Source of the DNA: CAVRIA01 sp963721115
Lineage (GTDB): Bacteria > Desulfobacterota > Binatia > HRBIN30 > CADEER01
Assembly: GCA_963721115.1 (NCBI GenBank)
Contig: CAVRIA010000014.1
Coordinates: forward strand, 62,001 to 126,000
DNA: 64,000 nt
Reading direction: 5' to 3'
The position numbers and the translations under genes are program-made. Below are positions 19,609-28,889 of the stretch, piece after piece (position 1 is the first letter of the stretch; every line of letters begins with the position of its first letter). The notes beneath the pieces are model-generated. The model did no database searches and was not told where the DNA came from. It was given only the letters and a program-made list of their open reading frames with translations.

Positions 19609-20871
19609 TCAGCGCAGCAGCAGGATCGAGGCCCCGGTGGCGAGGGCAATGAGCGCCAGGCCGGCGCAGGCGAGAACGCGGAATCGCGCCCGACCGAGCG
19701 CCAGGGCGAGGATCATCTTCAAGACGGTATTCGACACGATGCCGATGGCAATGGCCTGGGCGGCGATGCTCGCATGGGTTCCCGCCGAGACGCTCTTCGC
19801 CATCGAGAGAGTCAGAGCGTCGACGTCGGTGAACCCGAGCACGGCTCCGGACACCAGCAGGCCGGCGTCGCCGGCCTCGCGCCGTACGAGGTAAATCGCG
19901 AACAGCACCAGCTGGAACAGCAGTACCATCTGGACCGCGTTCCAGATCTGCAGCGGATTCGACGGCGGCTCGGCCTTGCGCGCGGCGGGCTGCTCGAAGC
20001 GCAAGCTGACGGCGCTGGCGGCGACACCGACGACAAACGGCGCGGCGACGAGCGGGATGATCGCCATCGCCAGGGGCGGACTGAGAATCAGTGCCGCCGC
20101 GAGCACGCGCAGAAAGAGGAGCGTCGAGGCAGCGACCACGCCTGCCGCGAGCGACGCTCCCATCTCCACCTCGGAGCGGCTGGCGCGGGCGAAGTTGAGG
20201 GTGACCGAAGTCGAAGAAATCAGCCCGCCGAGCAGCCCGGTGACCGGATAGCCGCGCTCCGGGCCGACCGCGCGCCGCGCGATGTAGCCGGCGAAGCTGA
20301 TGCCGGAGAACAGCAGCACCAGAGCCCAGAGCTCGCGCGGCCGCACCCCGCCGAGCGGTCCGTAGGGGCCGCTCGGCAGCAGGGGAAGGATCACCACCGC
20401 CATGATCGCGAAGCGGCTGGCGGCGCGTATCTCGGCATCGTTGATGCGGGCGACCATCGAGTGCAGGTGCGACTTCTCGACCAGGATCACGACGGTCACG
20501 GCGATGATGCCGCTCGCCAGCCGTACGTGCTGCAGACCGGCGAGCACCCCGGCGGCGACGACGACCAGCGCGGCGACCTCGGTCGTGGCATCGACCTCAC
20601 GGCGACTGGCGCTGGCATAGGCGACCACGACCAGACCGACCGCGGCGGCGACGAACGTCGTCGCCAGTGCCGCGTACCCCTGCGTCCACAGCCAGCCGGC
20701 CACGCCGGCAAACCCCCCGAGCAGGGTGAAGGTGCGGATGCCGCCGAAGCGCGCCTGCGGGCCGGTGGCGTGCCCCGACCACTGGCGCTCGACGCCGACG
20801 GCCAGACCGCCGACGGCGGCGGCGGCGATGAGCAGCACCGCCTCCGCTTCAGGGGATGACACGGGACCCAT
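19609..20871 (-). CDS. MgtC/SapB-family membrane protein with DUF4010 domain
   Basis: This 420-residue integral membrane protein has about 12 hydrophobic segments. Residues 1-130 are the MgtC-like part, with GGLAVGVERQWSGHA and FGGIRTFTLLGGFAG, the conserved G-x-E-R...R-T-F signature. The rest is DUF4010, with FSGISFAGYIARRAVG, GLLGGLISSTSVTLNFA and GAVLGFTDVDALTLSMAK. Proteins with this architecture are widespread; the MgtC half is linked with Mg2+ homeostasis and intramacrophage survival in other bacteria, but the activity of the fused form is not known. The gene stands alone on the minus strand between convergent and same-strand neighbours with small gaps. Confidence 0.88.
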   Translation of the reverse strand: MGPVSSPEAEAVLLIAAAAVGGLAVGVERQWSGHATGPQARFGGIRTFTLLGGFAGVAGWLWTQGYAALATTFVAAAVGLVVVAYASASRREVDATTEVAALVVVAAGVLAGLQHVRLASGIIAVTVVILVEKSHLHSMVARINDAEIRAASRFAIMAVVILPLLPSGPYGPLGGVRPRELWALVLLFSGISFAGYIARRAVGPERGYPVTGLLGGLISSTSVTLNFARASRSEVEMGASLAAGVVAASTLLFLRVLAAALILSPPLAMAIIPLVAAPFVVGVAASAVSLRFEQPAARKAEPPSNPLQIWNAVQMVLLFQLVLFAIYLVRREAGDAGLLVSGAVLGFTDVDALTLSMAKSVSAGTHASIAAQAIAIGIVSNTVLKMILALALGRARFRVLACAGLALIALATGASILLLR

Positions 20872-20896
20872 GCGCCTCCGCGGCCCGGGTCGAGCC

Positions 20897-22021
20897 TCAC
20901 CGGGCCGGGTCGAGGAACTCCTTGAAGCCGTAACGCGCGTGCGGGCCGAAGGCGATCTGCTCGAGCACGCCGACCCCGACCTCGTCGCCCATGCGCGCCC
21001 GCACGACCTGCTGCACGTGCTGGTTGTCCACCGCCATCTCGTCGAGGTCGGCGCACTTCCACGACTCGCCGCCGATCGCCAGCTCGCCCTTCCAGAAGCC
21101 GTGCCCCCACACCGGGTGCGTGTAGCCGATCCCCTTCATGCGGAAGCAGATCAGCGGCTCGAGCCGGATGTCGTGGCGCGCGCCGGATCCTTCGATCAAC
21201 GCGATCTCGGCCCGCGCCGCGCGCCGCGTTCCCGCAACGTACTCGAGCCGGTGCTCGACGGCGGCCATGTGGCGCACGCCCGGATCTTCGACGCCGGGGA
21301 TCTCGTCCGCCGACGCATAGGCGGGAATGATCATGCCGTCCCAGCTCCACATGCGGCCGTCGGCGTGCTCGAAGGCGGCAAGATGCGTGCAGCGGTCCCT
21401 CCAGTGAATCGGCGACCAGACGAAGAAGATCTGCGGCAGCTCGGTCGCCGGGGCGCCGCCCGGGTCCGGATCCCCCACCGGACGCACGCCCCACGAGCGG
21501 TCCTTGGTGGCGTAGACGCGCGCCGGGTCGACGGCGACGCGCCGCCCCCCGTATCGCACCTCGCCCGCCCAGCGGCCGAACTGGGTGAAGCGGGTGGAGT
21601 CCATCATCACGCGCGCGCCGCGCCGCATCGGCTGCCGGCTCTCCTCGACGCAGGCGGTGCGCGGCCGAAAGGTCAGATCGCAGGCGAGGCCCGTCTCGTT
21701 CTCGTCGAGGCTCACGCGCAGACTCTTCATCGGCTCCAGGACCTCGATCCGGAACGGTCCGACCTGCGTATCGGTGGGCTCGCGCGGCGCGCGCCGGGAG
21801 GCGTGAAAGGCGTGCTGCTCGCCGTCGCGCACGATGCTGAAGCCGCAGTCCATGATGCCGAGGTTGGGATAGATGGCGAGCCCGATGGCGAAGTAGAACT
21901 CGCCGTCCTCGGCGTAGCCGTTGAACCAGTACCGGTCGTAGGCGTTGCGATCGCCGCTGGCGACGTGCGCGATCGGCTCCGCCGTCTGATGAATCGGATA
22001 GTCGTCGAACTTGGAAAGCAT
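20897..22021 (-). CDS. Hypothetical protein, probable CrtC/AttH-like lipocalin-fold
   Basis: This 374-residue soluble protein has no signal peptide. The start MLSKFDDYPIHQTAEPI is followed by YDRYWFNGYAEDGEFYFAIG and YPNLGIMDCGFSIV, a pattern seen in uncharacterised proteins annotated as DUF7064/DUF7065-like and in the CrtC/AttH lipocalin-type group. Later blocks include PRTACVEESRQPMRRG, RFTQFGRWAGEVRYGG, IFFVWSPIHWRDRCTHLA and YTHPVWGHGFWKGEL, rich in Trp, His and Tyr as expected of a beta-barrel binding site. The function is unknown; relatives are often encoded near lipid or steroid metabolism genes. It is divergent from the YfhO-family gene with a 168-base gap. The family assignment is from recollection of sequence style and needs a profile search. 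Confidence 0.6.
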   Translation of the reverse strand: MLSKFDDYPIHQTAEPIAHVASGDRNAYDRYWFNGYAEDGEFYFAIGLAIYPNLGIMDCGFSIVRDGEQHAFHASRRAPREPTDTQVGPFRIEVLEPMKSLRVSLDENETGLACDLTFRPRTACVEESRQPMRRGARVMMDSTRFTQFGRWAGEVRYGGRRVAVDPARVYATKDRSWGVRPVGDPDPGGAPATELPQIFFVWSPIHWRDRCTHLAAFEHADGRMWSWDGMIIPAYASADEIPGVEDPGVRHMAAVEHRLEYVAGTRRAARAEIALIEGSGARHDIRLEPLICFRMKGIGYTHPVWGHGFWKGELAIGGESWKCADLDEMAVDNQHVQQVVRARMGDEVGVGVLEQIAFGPHARYGFKEFLDPAR

Positions 22022-22189
22022 CTCCGTCCTCCCCGGGCCGCAGGTTTGCCGTCGTCCGTTGTGCGTACCTTGTCACCCGCACTCGACGAGCTCAACCGCT
22101 TCCGCGCTTCCTCCTCGCCTCGTCCTGCCACCGCGCGCCGGACAGCTCGAAATTGATCTTTGCGAGTCGACTCTGGAAAGTGCGCCCCC

Positions 22190-25021
22190 GTGAACCAACG
22201 CGGCGCGCCATCTCGCCCCGCTCGCGGCCTGCGTTCGTGGCTGCCACCGGTCTTCCTCCTCTGCCTGCCGTTCCTGTACTTCTGGCGCGGGACGATCGGC
22301 GATCTGCTCCTCGCCGAAGGCGACGGGCAGATCGTCTTTCTCCCGATGCGCGCGATCTTCGGGCGGCAGCTCGCCGCCGGCCATCTGCCGCTGTGGAACC
22401 CCTGGGTCTTCAGCGGGATTCCGTTCCTCGGCGCCATGCAGACGGGCATGCTCTACCCGACGACGTGGCTGTTCGCCGTGCTGCCGCCGACGTGGGCCAT
22501 GAACCTGCTCGTCATCGCCATCTACGCCTGCACCGCGCTCTGCACCTATGTCTACACGCGCGGCGTCGGCTGCTCGCGCTTCGCCTCCGTCTTCGCCGCC
22601 GTCACCTTCGCCTTCTGCGGCTTCTGCATCGTCCGCATCGGCAGCATTCCCCTGCTGCAAGGGGTGGCGTGGCTGCCGCTTCTGCTCCTCGCCCTCGACC
22701 GCCTGCGCCACCGCATCCGCTTTCGCTTCGTCGCCCTGGGCAGCATCGCCGCGGCGCTCGCCATCCTGACCGGCCATCCGCAGGTGCCGGCGTACAGCTT
22801 GATGGTGGCAGTCCTCTACGCCGCCTTCTTCACCGCCGCCGGTCCGGCGGTCGGGCGCGCGCGCTACGCCTCGATCGCCACGGCGTGTCTCGCCGCCGGC
22901 GTCCTGCTGACGGCCGTGCAGCTCGCGCCGGCAGCCGAGCTGGCCATGCGCAGCGTCCGCAGCCACATGACCTTCGACGAGTTCACCTCCTTCTCTCTGC
23001 CGCGCGCTCAGCTGCCCATCCTCGCCTTCCCGTTTTTCTTCGGCGGCGCGGCCGGGACTCCCTATTGGGGTGGGTGGTCGCTGGCCGAGGTGACGGGATA
23101 CGTCGGAATCCTCCCCCTCATGCTGGCAGCGGCGGCACTCGGTCGCTGGCGAATCGATCTGCACGCCCGTTTCTGGACCCTGCTCGCCGCGCTGTCCCTC
23201 GTCCTGGCGCTGGGCAACGGCACGCCCCTGGCCCACCTCATGTATCACGTGCCGATCTACAGCCTCTTCCGCGGACAGGCGCGCCTGCTCTTCGTATTCG
23301 CTTTGGCGATGGCCGTTCTCTCCGCCATCGCTCTCACGCACGCGGCCGGTCCGCGGCGGTGGCGCTGGCTGCCCGCCGCCGCGGCAGGCGTGGGGGGCGG
23401 CATCGTCGCCTTCGCCCTCCTCGCCGGCCTGGCCGGAAGACGGATCTGGGGAAGCTTCGCCGCCGTGAACGGCTGGGGCGGCATCCCCTCCCCGGCCTTC
23501 GATCGGCTCCTCTCCCTCTCGAGCCCGGCCCTGTACGCACCGGCGATCCTCGCCGTCGCCGGCGCCGCCGCCTTGCTGGCGCTCTACCGTGGCGCGCGGC
23601 GCACTGGAATCGTCGCCGTCGCGGCGGTGCAGGCGATCGACCTGCTCCTGTTCGCGTCCTGGTATCCCACCACCCTGCCTCCCGCCGCCAGCTTCCTGAA
23701 CGAACCCGCCTACCTGAGCTTCATTCGGCGCTCGGAGCCCGACCCCTCGACGTACCGCGACGTGTTCGCCGTCGCCGGCGGAATGGACGGCATCAGCTTG
23801 AAACCGGCGCTCTGGGGCCAGCCGATGATCAACGGCTACGACTCGATGCCGCTGGCGCGCTACTGCGAGCTGGCGGGTGGAATGCACTACTGGGGCGTCA
23901 TCCCGGAGCCGGAGCTCGTACGCCACCCGACCTTCCTCGACCTCCTGAACGTCAAGTACCTCGTCCTCTCCCTTCCGGCGCCGGGGCCGTGGAGCGTGAC
24001 CTACGACCACATGCTGTTCTCGCCCGACGGACTGTCCACCGAGCTGCGGCCGGGCGACGCGATCGACTTCCCCCTCTCGCAACCCGTCGGCGTGACCCAG
24101 GTCGGCGCCATCACCTATCTCGCCGACGCCGCGCAGATCTCCGAGGGCGCTCCGGTGGCGCGTCTGGTCCTGACCGACCGGGACGGGCGGACGGAGACCC
24201 TGCTGTTCCGGGCCGGAACGGACACCTCGGAGCTGACCTGGGACGAGGCGCGGGCGCGCGGCGCTGCGCGCCACGAACGGGCCCGGGTGGTCGACACCTT
24301 CGCGACCGCGGGCACGACCGGCCACACGTATCTGGGCGTCCTGCGCACCGAGCAGCCGCTCGCCGTCACCGACGTCCGCCTGCAGTACGTCGCCCCGCGC
24401 GGTCGTCTCGGCATCGCCAAGCTGACGCTGTACGACGCGCGGAGCGGCGGCTCGTATCCCCTGAGCTTGCTGCAGAGCGTTCTGAACGACCGGCGGCGCT
24501 GGAAGAAGCGGTACGAGTCGGCGAACGCCCTGGTGTTCGAGAACCGACTCGCCCTGCCGCGAAGCTGGCTGGTCGGTCGAACGCTCGCCCTTCCCGCCGC
24601 CGATATCCTGCGGGCGGTTCGCGAGGCACGTCTGCCGGGCGGCGCCCGCTTCGATCCCCGCCAGGTGGCCCTGGTCGAGGACGGCGACGGCGAGGACCTG
24701 GCCCCTCTCGATCCCGACGCCCGCGTCGACATTCTCCGCTACGGGGCGAACGGAATCGACCTGGCCAGCCGTTCCGCCACACCTGCCTTCCTGGTGACCA
24801 GCGAGATCTACTATCCGGGCTGGGTCGCCACCGTCGACGGCGTACCTACGCCGATCGCGCGCACTGACTACGCCCTGCGCGGCCTCCGGCTGCCCCCCGG
24901 CGAACACCGCATCCGCTTCGTGTACCGGCCGCGCTCGGTCGCGATCGGTCTCGCGGTGAGCCTCCTCACCGCCCTCGCCCTGATCGGCGCCGGCGCGTGG
25001 CGCCGCCTGGCAGCCGGTTGA
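22190..25021 (+). CDS. YfhO-family large membrane protein
   Basis: The protein has 943 residues. Residues ~15-510 hold about 13 membrane spans, beginning WLPPVFLLCLPFLYFW, with HLPLWNPWVFSGIPFLG and MLYPTTWLFAVLP (the LPLWNP...G block of YfhO and related GT-C proteins), LTGHPQVPAYSLMV and PIYSLFRGQARLLFVFALA. The remaining ~420 residues are mostly soluble: FLDLLNVKYLVLS, NALVFENRLALPRSWLV, YYPGWVATVDGV and LPPGEHRIRFVYRP, with one last span at the C-terminus. These C-terminal blocks are diagnostic of the family. In Bacillus YfhO is tied to lipoteichoic-acid glycosylation, so a role in putting sugars on envelope polymers is plausible. GTG 22190 with GGAAAG nine bases before it is preferred to TTG 22160. 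Confidence 0.85.
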   Translation: MNQRGAPSRPARGLRSWLPPVFLLCLPFLYFWRGTIGDLLLAEGDGQIVFLPMRAIFGRQLAAGHLPLWNPWVFSGIPFLGAMQTGMLYPTTWLFAVLPPTWAMNLLVIAIYACTALCTYVYTRGVGCSRFASVFAAVTFAFCGFCIVRIGSIPLLQGVAWLPLLLLALDRLRHRIRFRFVALGSIAAALAILTGHPQVPAYSLMVAVLYAAFFTAAGPAVGRARYASIATACLAAGVLLTAVQLAPAAELAMRSVRSHMTFDEFTSFSLPRAQLPILAFPFFFGGAAGTPYWGGWSLAEVTGYVGILPLMLAAAALGRWRIDLHARFWTLLAALSLVLALGNGTPLAHLMYHVPIYSLFRGQARLLFVFALAMAVLSAIALTHAAGPRRWRWLPAAAAGVGGGIVAFALLAGLAGRRIWGSFAAVNGWGGIPSPAFDRLLSLSSPALYAPAILAVAGAAALLALYRGARRTGIVAVAAVQAIDLLLFASWYPTTLPPAASFLNEPAYLSFIRRSEPDPSTYRDVFAVAGGMDGISLKPALWGQPMINGYDSMPLARYCELAGGMHYWGVIPEPELVRHPTFLDLLNVKYLVLSLPAPGPWSVTYDHMLFSPDGLSTELRPGDAIDFPLSQPVGVTQVGAITYLADAAQISEGAPVARLVLTDRDGRTETLLFRAGTDTSELTWDEARARGAARHERARVVDTFATAGTTGHTYLGVLRTEQPLAVTDVRLQYVAPRGRLGIAKLTLYDARSGGSYPLSLLQSVLNDRRRWKKRYESANALVFENRLALPRSWLVGRTLALPAADILRAVREARLPGGARFDPRQVALVEDGDGEDLAPLDPDARVDILRYGANGIDLASRSATPAFLVTSEIYYPGWVATVDGVPTPIARTDYALRGLRLPPGEHRIRFVYRPRSVAIGLAVSLLTALALIGAGAWRRLAAG

Positions 25022-25060
25022 AGGGTCGGCCGTCGAGCCGACCAAGCCGCCGACGCCTAC

Positions 25061-25414
25061 TCACCCACCGCCGTCAGCCTCGAGCGCGCAGATCTCGATG
25101 CGGAGACCGGCCTGCCCCACCCGTTCCTCCTGGCACCGGCGCCACGTGATGCCGGGATCGTCGAAAGGAATGCCGAGCGCGTCGACCACGGCGTCGCGGC
25201 AGGTCTGCAGCGCCGCCGCCAGCTGCGCCTCGTCGAGGCGGCCACGGGCGATCCGGGTCAGCACGACCAGGACCGGGGCCTCGAACTCGTCCTCGACCTC
25301 CTCCAGCGCGATGCGGATGCGCTCGTACTGGCGCTCGAGGGTGCCGCGCGAGCCAGCGACGGCGACGCGACCGGGCACCTCCACCAGAAAGCTGCGACGG
25401 GCGGCGGGCTCCAC
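25061..25414 (-). CDS. Small hypothetical protein
   Basis: The predicted protein has 117 residues, mixed alpha/beta in character: a central acidic helix (RIRIALEEVEDEFEA), a hydrophobic strand (PVLVVLTRIARG) and a C-terminal strand (LRIEICALE). No signal peptide, membrane span or known motif is evident. Support comes from strand-like and helix-like periodicity and a position that fits the gap between the YfhO gene (convergent, stop at 25021) and the divergent enoyl-CoA hydratase. The family is not recognised, and a chance ORF in GC-rich DNA cannot be excluded. Confidence 0.45.
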   Translation of the reverse strand: MEPAARRSFLVEVPGRVAVAGSRGTLERQYERIRIALEEVEDEFEAPVLVVLTRIARGRLDEAQLAAALQTCRDAVVDALGIPFDDPGITWRRCQEERVGQAGLRIEICALEADGGG

Positions 25415-25591
25415 GAACGCGGACGATAGGGGTTCCGCCTCTGCCGTTCAAACCCGGCGGCGCCGCACGCCGCCCGCACGGTTGACGGCCGGGGAAGGAA
25501 GGGTAATCTGTGCCGCCCCGAGGACAGTCAAACCGCCGTTCGAGCTGCGCACCAGGCGCGCGGGACCTCGAGCAGCCGTCGAGGAGAGCCG

Positions 25592-26395
25592 ATGCCGTTC
25601 GTCACCGTGGAGAAGCCCCGCCCGCACGTCGGCCTGATCACCCTGAATCGGCCGCAGCGGCTGAACGCCATGTCCTTCGAGCTGGTCGGCCCCCTGTACG
25701 AGGCCTTCGCGGAGATCGGCGCCGACAACGACTGCTGGGTCGCCGTCCTGAGCGGCGCCGGGCGCGGCTTCTGCTCCGGTCTCGACCTCGAAGACCACGG
25801 CGTGCCGCCCGGCATCGACGGCCTGCCGGTCTCACGCATCGCCATTCGCGCCATGGCCTACATGTCCAATCTGGTGCCGACGATGCGCGCCCTGCCGCAG
25901 CCGATCATCGCGGCCGTCAACGGACCGGCGTACGGGGGCGGAATGTGCCTGCCGCTCGGCGCCGACATCCGCATCGCCGCGGCGTCCGCCACCTTCCGCG
26001 GCGCCGGCATCAACAACGGCCTCACCGGAACCGAGCTCGGGGTCAGCTACCTCCTGCCCCGACTGATCGGAGCCTCGCGCGCCAACGAGATCATCCTCAG
26101 CGGACGCGAGGTCGACGCCGTAGAGGCGGAGCGGATCGGCCTGGTATCGCGCGTCGTGCCGGACGAGCTCCTGATCGACACCGCCCTGCAGCTCGCCGAG
26201 CAGATCTGCGAGTACAGCCCGCACGGCGTCTCGATGACCAAGCAGGTCCTGTGGGCCAACCTCGAAGCGAGCAGTCTCGGCGCCGCGATCGATCTGGAGA
26301 ATCGCAACCAGCTGCTGGTGCGCATGACCACCAACAACCTCGCGGAAGCCATCTCGGCCCGGCGCCAGAAGCGCAAGCCGCGATTCGTGGATTGA
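25592..26395 (+). CDS. Enoyl-CoA hydratase/isomerase family protein
   Basis: The protein has 267 residues with the crotonase fold. LITLNRPQRLNAMSFEL is near the N-terminus. GAGRGFCSGLDLEDHG (about residues 53-68) is the first oxyanion-hole and CoA-binding block, and PIIAAVNGPAYGGGMCLPLGADIRIA is the second. TELGVSYLLPRLIG occupies the region of the second catalytic acid, where a Glu is present (GTELG). A hydratase or isomerase acting in fatty-acid or aromatic-acyl-CoA breakdown is likely; the exact reaction cannot be told because crotonases diversify widely. GAGGAG lies about six bases before ATG 25592. It stands alone, convergent with the FecR gene. Confidence 0.9.
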   Translation: MPFVTVEKPRPHVGLITLNRPQRLNAMSFELVGPLYEAFAEIGADNDCWVAVLSGAGRGFCSGLDLEDHGVPPGIDGLPVSRIAIRAMAYMSNLVPTMRALPQPIIAAVNGPAYGGGMCLPLGADIRIAAASATFRGAGINNGLTGTELGVSYLLPRLIGASRANEIILSGREVDAVEAERIGLVSRVVPDELLIDTALQLAEQICEYSPHGVSMTKQVLWANLEASSLGAAIDLENRNQLLVRMTTNNLAEAISARRQKRKPRFVD

Positions 26396-26440
26396 CGCGC
26401 AGCGCCGGACCTACCCAACTTGAACACTACGGGGCCGCGG

Positions 26441-27340
26441 TCAGAATTCGATGACGGCGGCGCCGCTGCGCAGGACGGAGGGGGGTTGGCCGAGCAGGCC
26501 GGTCGGGCGGCTGGTGTCCTCGTGGTCGACCCAGGGCGCCTGCCCCGGTGCCACCGACGTCAGGTCGCGCGGACCGGACGGCGTCGCGACGGACGAAAAC
26601 TCCTCGGCCCGGTCGCTCTGCGGCACCTCCGTCCCGGCGAGCACGGGATCGCCCACCACCAGGCTCTCCTGCCGCCCCTCGCCGGCGAACTCCGTACCGG
26701 CCAGGTACTGCTGGAACAGCGCCTCGCCGATCTTCCTCGGCGCGGTCGGGTACCTGCCGCGGAAGACCTGCGTCAGCTCCTTGGTGGTGACGAAGACGCC
26801 GTGGCCGACGCGGTCCCGCACGCTGTGCACCGCGGTGCGGCCGTTGACGCCGACGACGTCGGTGACCGCCCCACCCGGATCGTAGGTGACGACGAACTCC
26901 GTGCCGCGCACACTGGCGATCGCGACCGGCGTCTCCACCTGATAGGAGGCGCCGTACTGCTTGTAGTAGTCGCTGACCAGGGAGCGCACCTTCCCCTTGA
27001 GGAGCCGCAGCAAGGTGCTCACCGAGCCGGCGTCCGGATTGAAGACCTGCTCGTCGATGCGCACCTCGGTGTCGTCGGCGACCGCCAGGACGCTGTCGTC
27101 CCGAAAGACAATGCGTACGCGCCCCGGGTGTCCGGTGCGCACCGTGTCGCCCAGCGCCACCCCGGCTCCCATCTCCACCGGGGTCCACGTGCCGCCGCGC
27201 CCGATCTGCACGTCGCCGGCGAGACCCGCCACGCTGCCCACGATCTCCTGCGCCGCCGCCGCCGCGGCGCTCACGGCCAGCAGCAGAGCCCCCAGCAGGA
27301 GCACTCGCAATACCGCGCGCCCCGTCATGCTCGTCGACAT
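26441..27340 (-). CDS. Exported FecR-domain protein
   Basis: This 299-residue protein is the last gene of the envelope operon. Residues 1-31 are a signal peptide (AVLRVLLLGALLLAVSAAAAAAQ). The FecR domain follows: GDTVRTGHPGRVRIVFRDDS, VLAVADDTEVRIDEQVF, LLKGKVRSLVSDYY and VETPVAIASVRGTEFVV, the last being the highly conserved V-T-P-x-A-x-x-x-V-R-G-T-E-F block. The C-terminal ~120 residues are Pro- and acid-rich with no known fold. Periplasmic FecR-domain proteins of this signal-peptide type usually lack the sigma-regulator transmembrane part, as here, and often sit beside TPR and beta-barrel proteins, suggesting a binding or scaffold role. ATG 27340 was chosen because it directly precedes the signal peptide; a longer start at 27373 is possible. 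Confidence 0.88.
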   Translation of the reverse strand: MSTSMTGRAVLRVLLLGALLLAVSAAAAAAQEIVGSVAGLAGDVQIGRGGTWTPVEMGAGVALGDTVRTGHPGRVRIVFRDDSVLAVADDTEVRIDEQVFNPDAGSVSTLLRLLKGKVRSLVSDYYKQYGASYQVETPVAIASVRGTEFVVTYDPGGAVTDVVGVNGRTAVHSVRDRVGHGVFVTTKELTQVFRGRYPTAPRKIGEALFQQYLAGTEFAGEGRQESLVVGDPVLAGTEVPQSDRAEEFSSVATPSGPRDLTSVAPGQAPWVDHEDTSRPTGLLGQPPSVLRSGAAVIEF

Positions 27341-27377
27341 CTTCACACGTCGCCCCGTGTCCGTCCGTTGCACCTTC

Positions 27378-28889
27378 TCAGAAGCTCGCCCGCAGCGTCA
27401 CCGATGCGATGTGGCGCTCGTACTCGTACGGCTTCTGATTCGAGTCGTTGAACGTACCGTAATACCCCACGACCACCCCCAGGTGGTCCGTGATGCCGCG
27501 CTCGAAGACGGCGCTCAACCGATGCTCGTCATCGTGTCGCGAGCTCCCGTCGTAGTTCTCGCTGCGGTAGGCGTACCCCGCCTGCGCGGCGACCTGCAGG
27601 GGCAGCGCCCATCCGATCCCGACGCTCGCCTCGTTCCCGTCGTAGCCGAACTGCCTGCCGGCCGAGTTGATCGGATCCTGGCGATCGAAGCGATAGCCGA
27701 GCCACGCATAGCGCTGCGGCCCGTCGATGTAGAAAAGCTGCCGGATGCCCGGCGAGTAGTTGTACGCGTCGAGCAGCGTCTCGAACGGCTGCTGGTAGAA
27801 GGTCCGCCAACGAAATCGATAGTACAGCTCCGTGCGCCCGAACCCCGCCTCGGGCACGGTGACCCACGGCAGCGCCTCCACCCCTTGCAGGAAGCTGCTG
27901 GTCTCCAGCAGGTCGTAGTCGTACTGCGCCGCGAAGCCGAAGCGGGCGCGGTCGGTCTTGTAGGTGAACTGCACGCTGGGGCGGTGATCCTGCAGGTCGA
28001 AGCTGGTCAGATTGAACTGCAGGCTCTGGTAGAACTCGTACCCGAGCTGCAACTCGGCGCGCTCCGTCCGCCACGGCACGTACGTCCCGCCGACGGTGAT
28101 CACGGCGCGCCCGTCGTCCTGATTGCTGATCCCGATCGCGTTCTTGATCGTCTCGTTCGACGGCGCCAGCACCACGTTGCTGTCGTACTCGAAGCCCACC
28201 TCGCCGTACACGTTCAAGCGCGGCCGCTCTCCCCCCTTCAGCTTGCCCAGAAAGTCCGCCGCCTCGCCGCCCATCGCCGTGTGCGGCGTCTGCCGCACGA
28301 CGGCCGAGAAGTGCTCGGTCGCCTCCTTCCACTGTCGTTGCTGGTAGGCCACCACCCCTTGGTAGTACTGCGCCGCGGTCGCGAGCTGCGGATCGCGCTC
28401 GGCGCGCGCCAGGTTTGCCGCGGCCTCCTCGTAGCGCCCGAGGCGCAGCTCGGCGATGCCGAGGTAGAAGGACGCCTCGGCGTACACCGACGGAGTCCGC
28501 TGCGCTCTGTCGAGCCACGGCAGCGCCTCCTCGTACCGTCCCGCCTTCACCAGCGCGATGCCGAGCTGCAATGGCACCTGATCCAGATCGGGGCGGCGCG
28601 CGGCCACGATCTTCAAGTCGTCGATCGCCTCGTCGTAGCGCCCCAGACGGGCGCGCGTCACGCCGCGATAGTACAGCGCGTAGACGTCGTCGGGATCGGC
28701 CGCGACGGCGCGATCGAACAGATCCGACGCCTCCGCCAGCTTGCCGTCGTGGAGCTGCACCAGGCCGCGCGAGTACAGCAGCTCCGACTGCTCCGAGCCC
28801 AGGGCCGTCGCGGCGCCGCCGAGCAGGGCGGCCAGCGCCAAGAGCGCGATCGCGGGCACGCTCCGGCGTCGCATGGACGCGCCGCTCAC
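27378..28889 (-). CDS. TPR-repeat protein with C-terminal outer-membrane beta-barrel
   Basis: The protein has 503 residues. A signal peptide (VPAIALLALAALLGGAATALG) is followed by five to six TPR units over residues ~30-215 (LYSRGLVQLHDGKLAEASDLF, ALYYRGVTRARLGRYDEAIDD, ASFYLGIAELRLGRYEEAAAN). From ~220 onward the sequence alternates in beta-barrel fashion, starting RLNVYGEVGFEYDSNVVLAP and ending IASVTLRASF with the terminal Phe expected for BAM-inserted proteins. TPR plus barrel is the layout of Slam-type proteins that move surface lipoproteins across the outer membrane, though similarity to Slam itself was not tested. GTG 28889 overlaps the upstream stop (GTGA); ATG 28874 is an alternative. 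Its neighbours are its likely partners or cargo. Confidence 0.85.
   Translation of the reverse strand: MSGASMRRRSVPAIALLALAALLGGAATALGSEQSELLYSRGLVQLHDGKLAEASDLFDRAVAADPDDVYALYYRGVTRARLGRYDEAIDDLKIVAARRPDLDQVPLQLGIALVKAGRYEEALPWLDRAQRTPSVYAEASFYLGIAELRLGRYEEAAANLARAERDPQLATAAQYYQGVVAYQQRQWKEATEHFSAVVRQTPHTAMGGEAADFLGKLKGGERPRLNVYGEVGFEYDSNVVLAPSNETIKNAIGISNQDDGRAVITVGGTYVPWRTERAELQLGYEFYQSLQFNLTSFDLQDHRPSVQFTYKTDRARFGFAAQYDYDLLETSSFLQGVEALPWVTVPEAGFGRTELYYRFRWRTFYQQPFETLLDAYNYSPGIRQLFYIDGPQRYAWLGYRFDRQDPINSAGRQFGYDGNEASVGIGWALPLQVAAQAGYAYRSENYDGSSRHDDEHRLSAVFERGITDHLGVVVGYYGTFNDSNQKPYEYERHIASVTLRASF

Noticed and set aside
22073..25045. A 990-residue minus-strand ORF antisense to the YfhO gene
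   Set aside because: Charged, repetitive composition with no domain, fully opposite a clear membrane protein.
26420..27451. A 343-residue plus-strand ORF antisense to the FecR gene
   Set aside because: The minus strand carries a signal peptide and the FecR domain; the plus frame is Arg-rich GC artefact.
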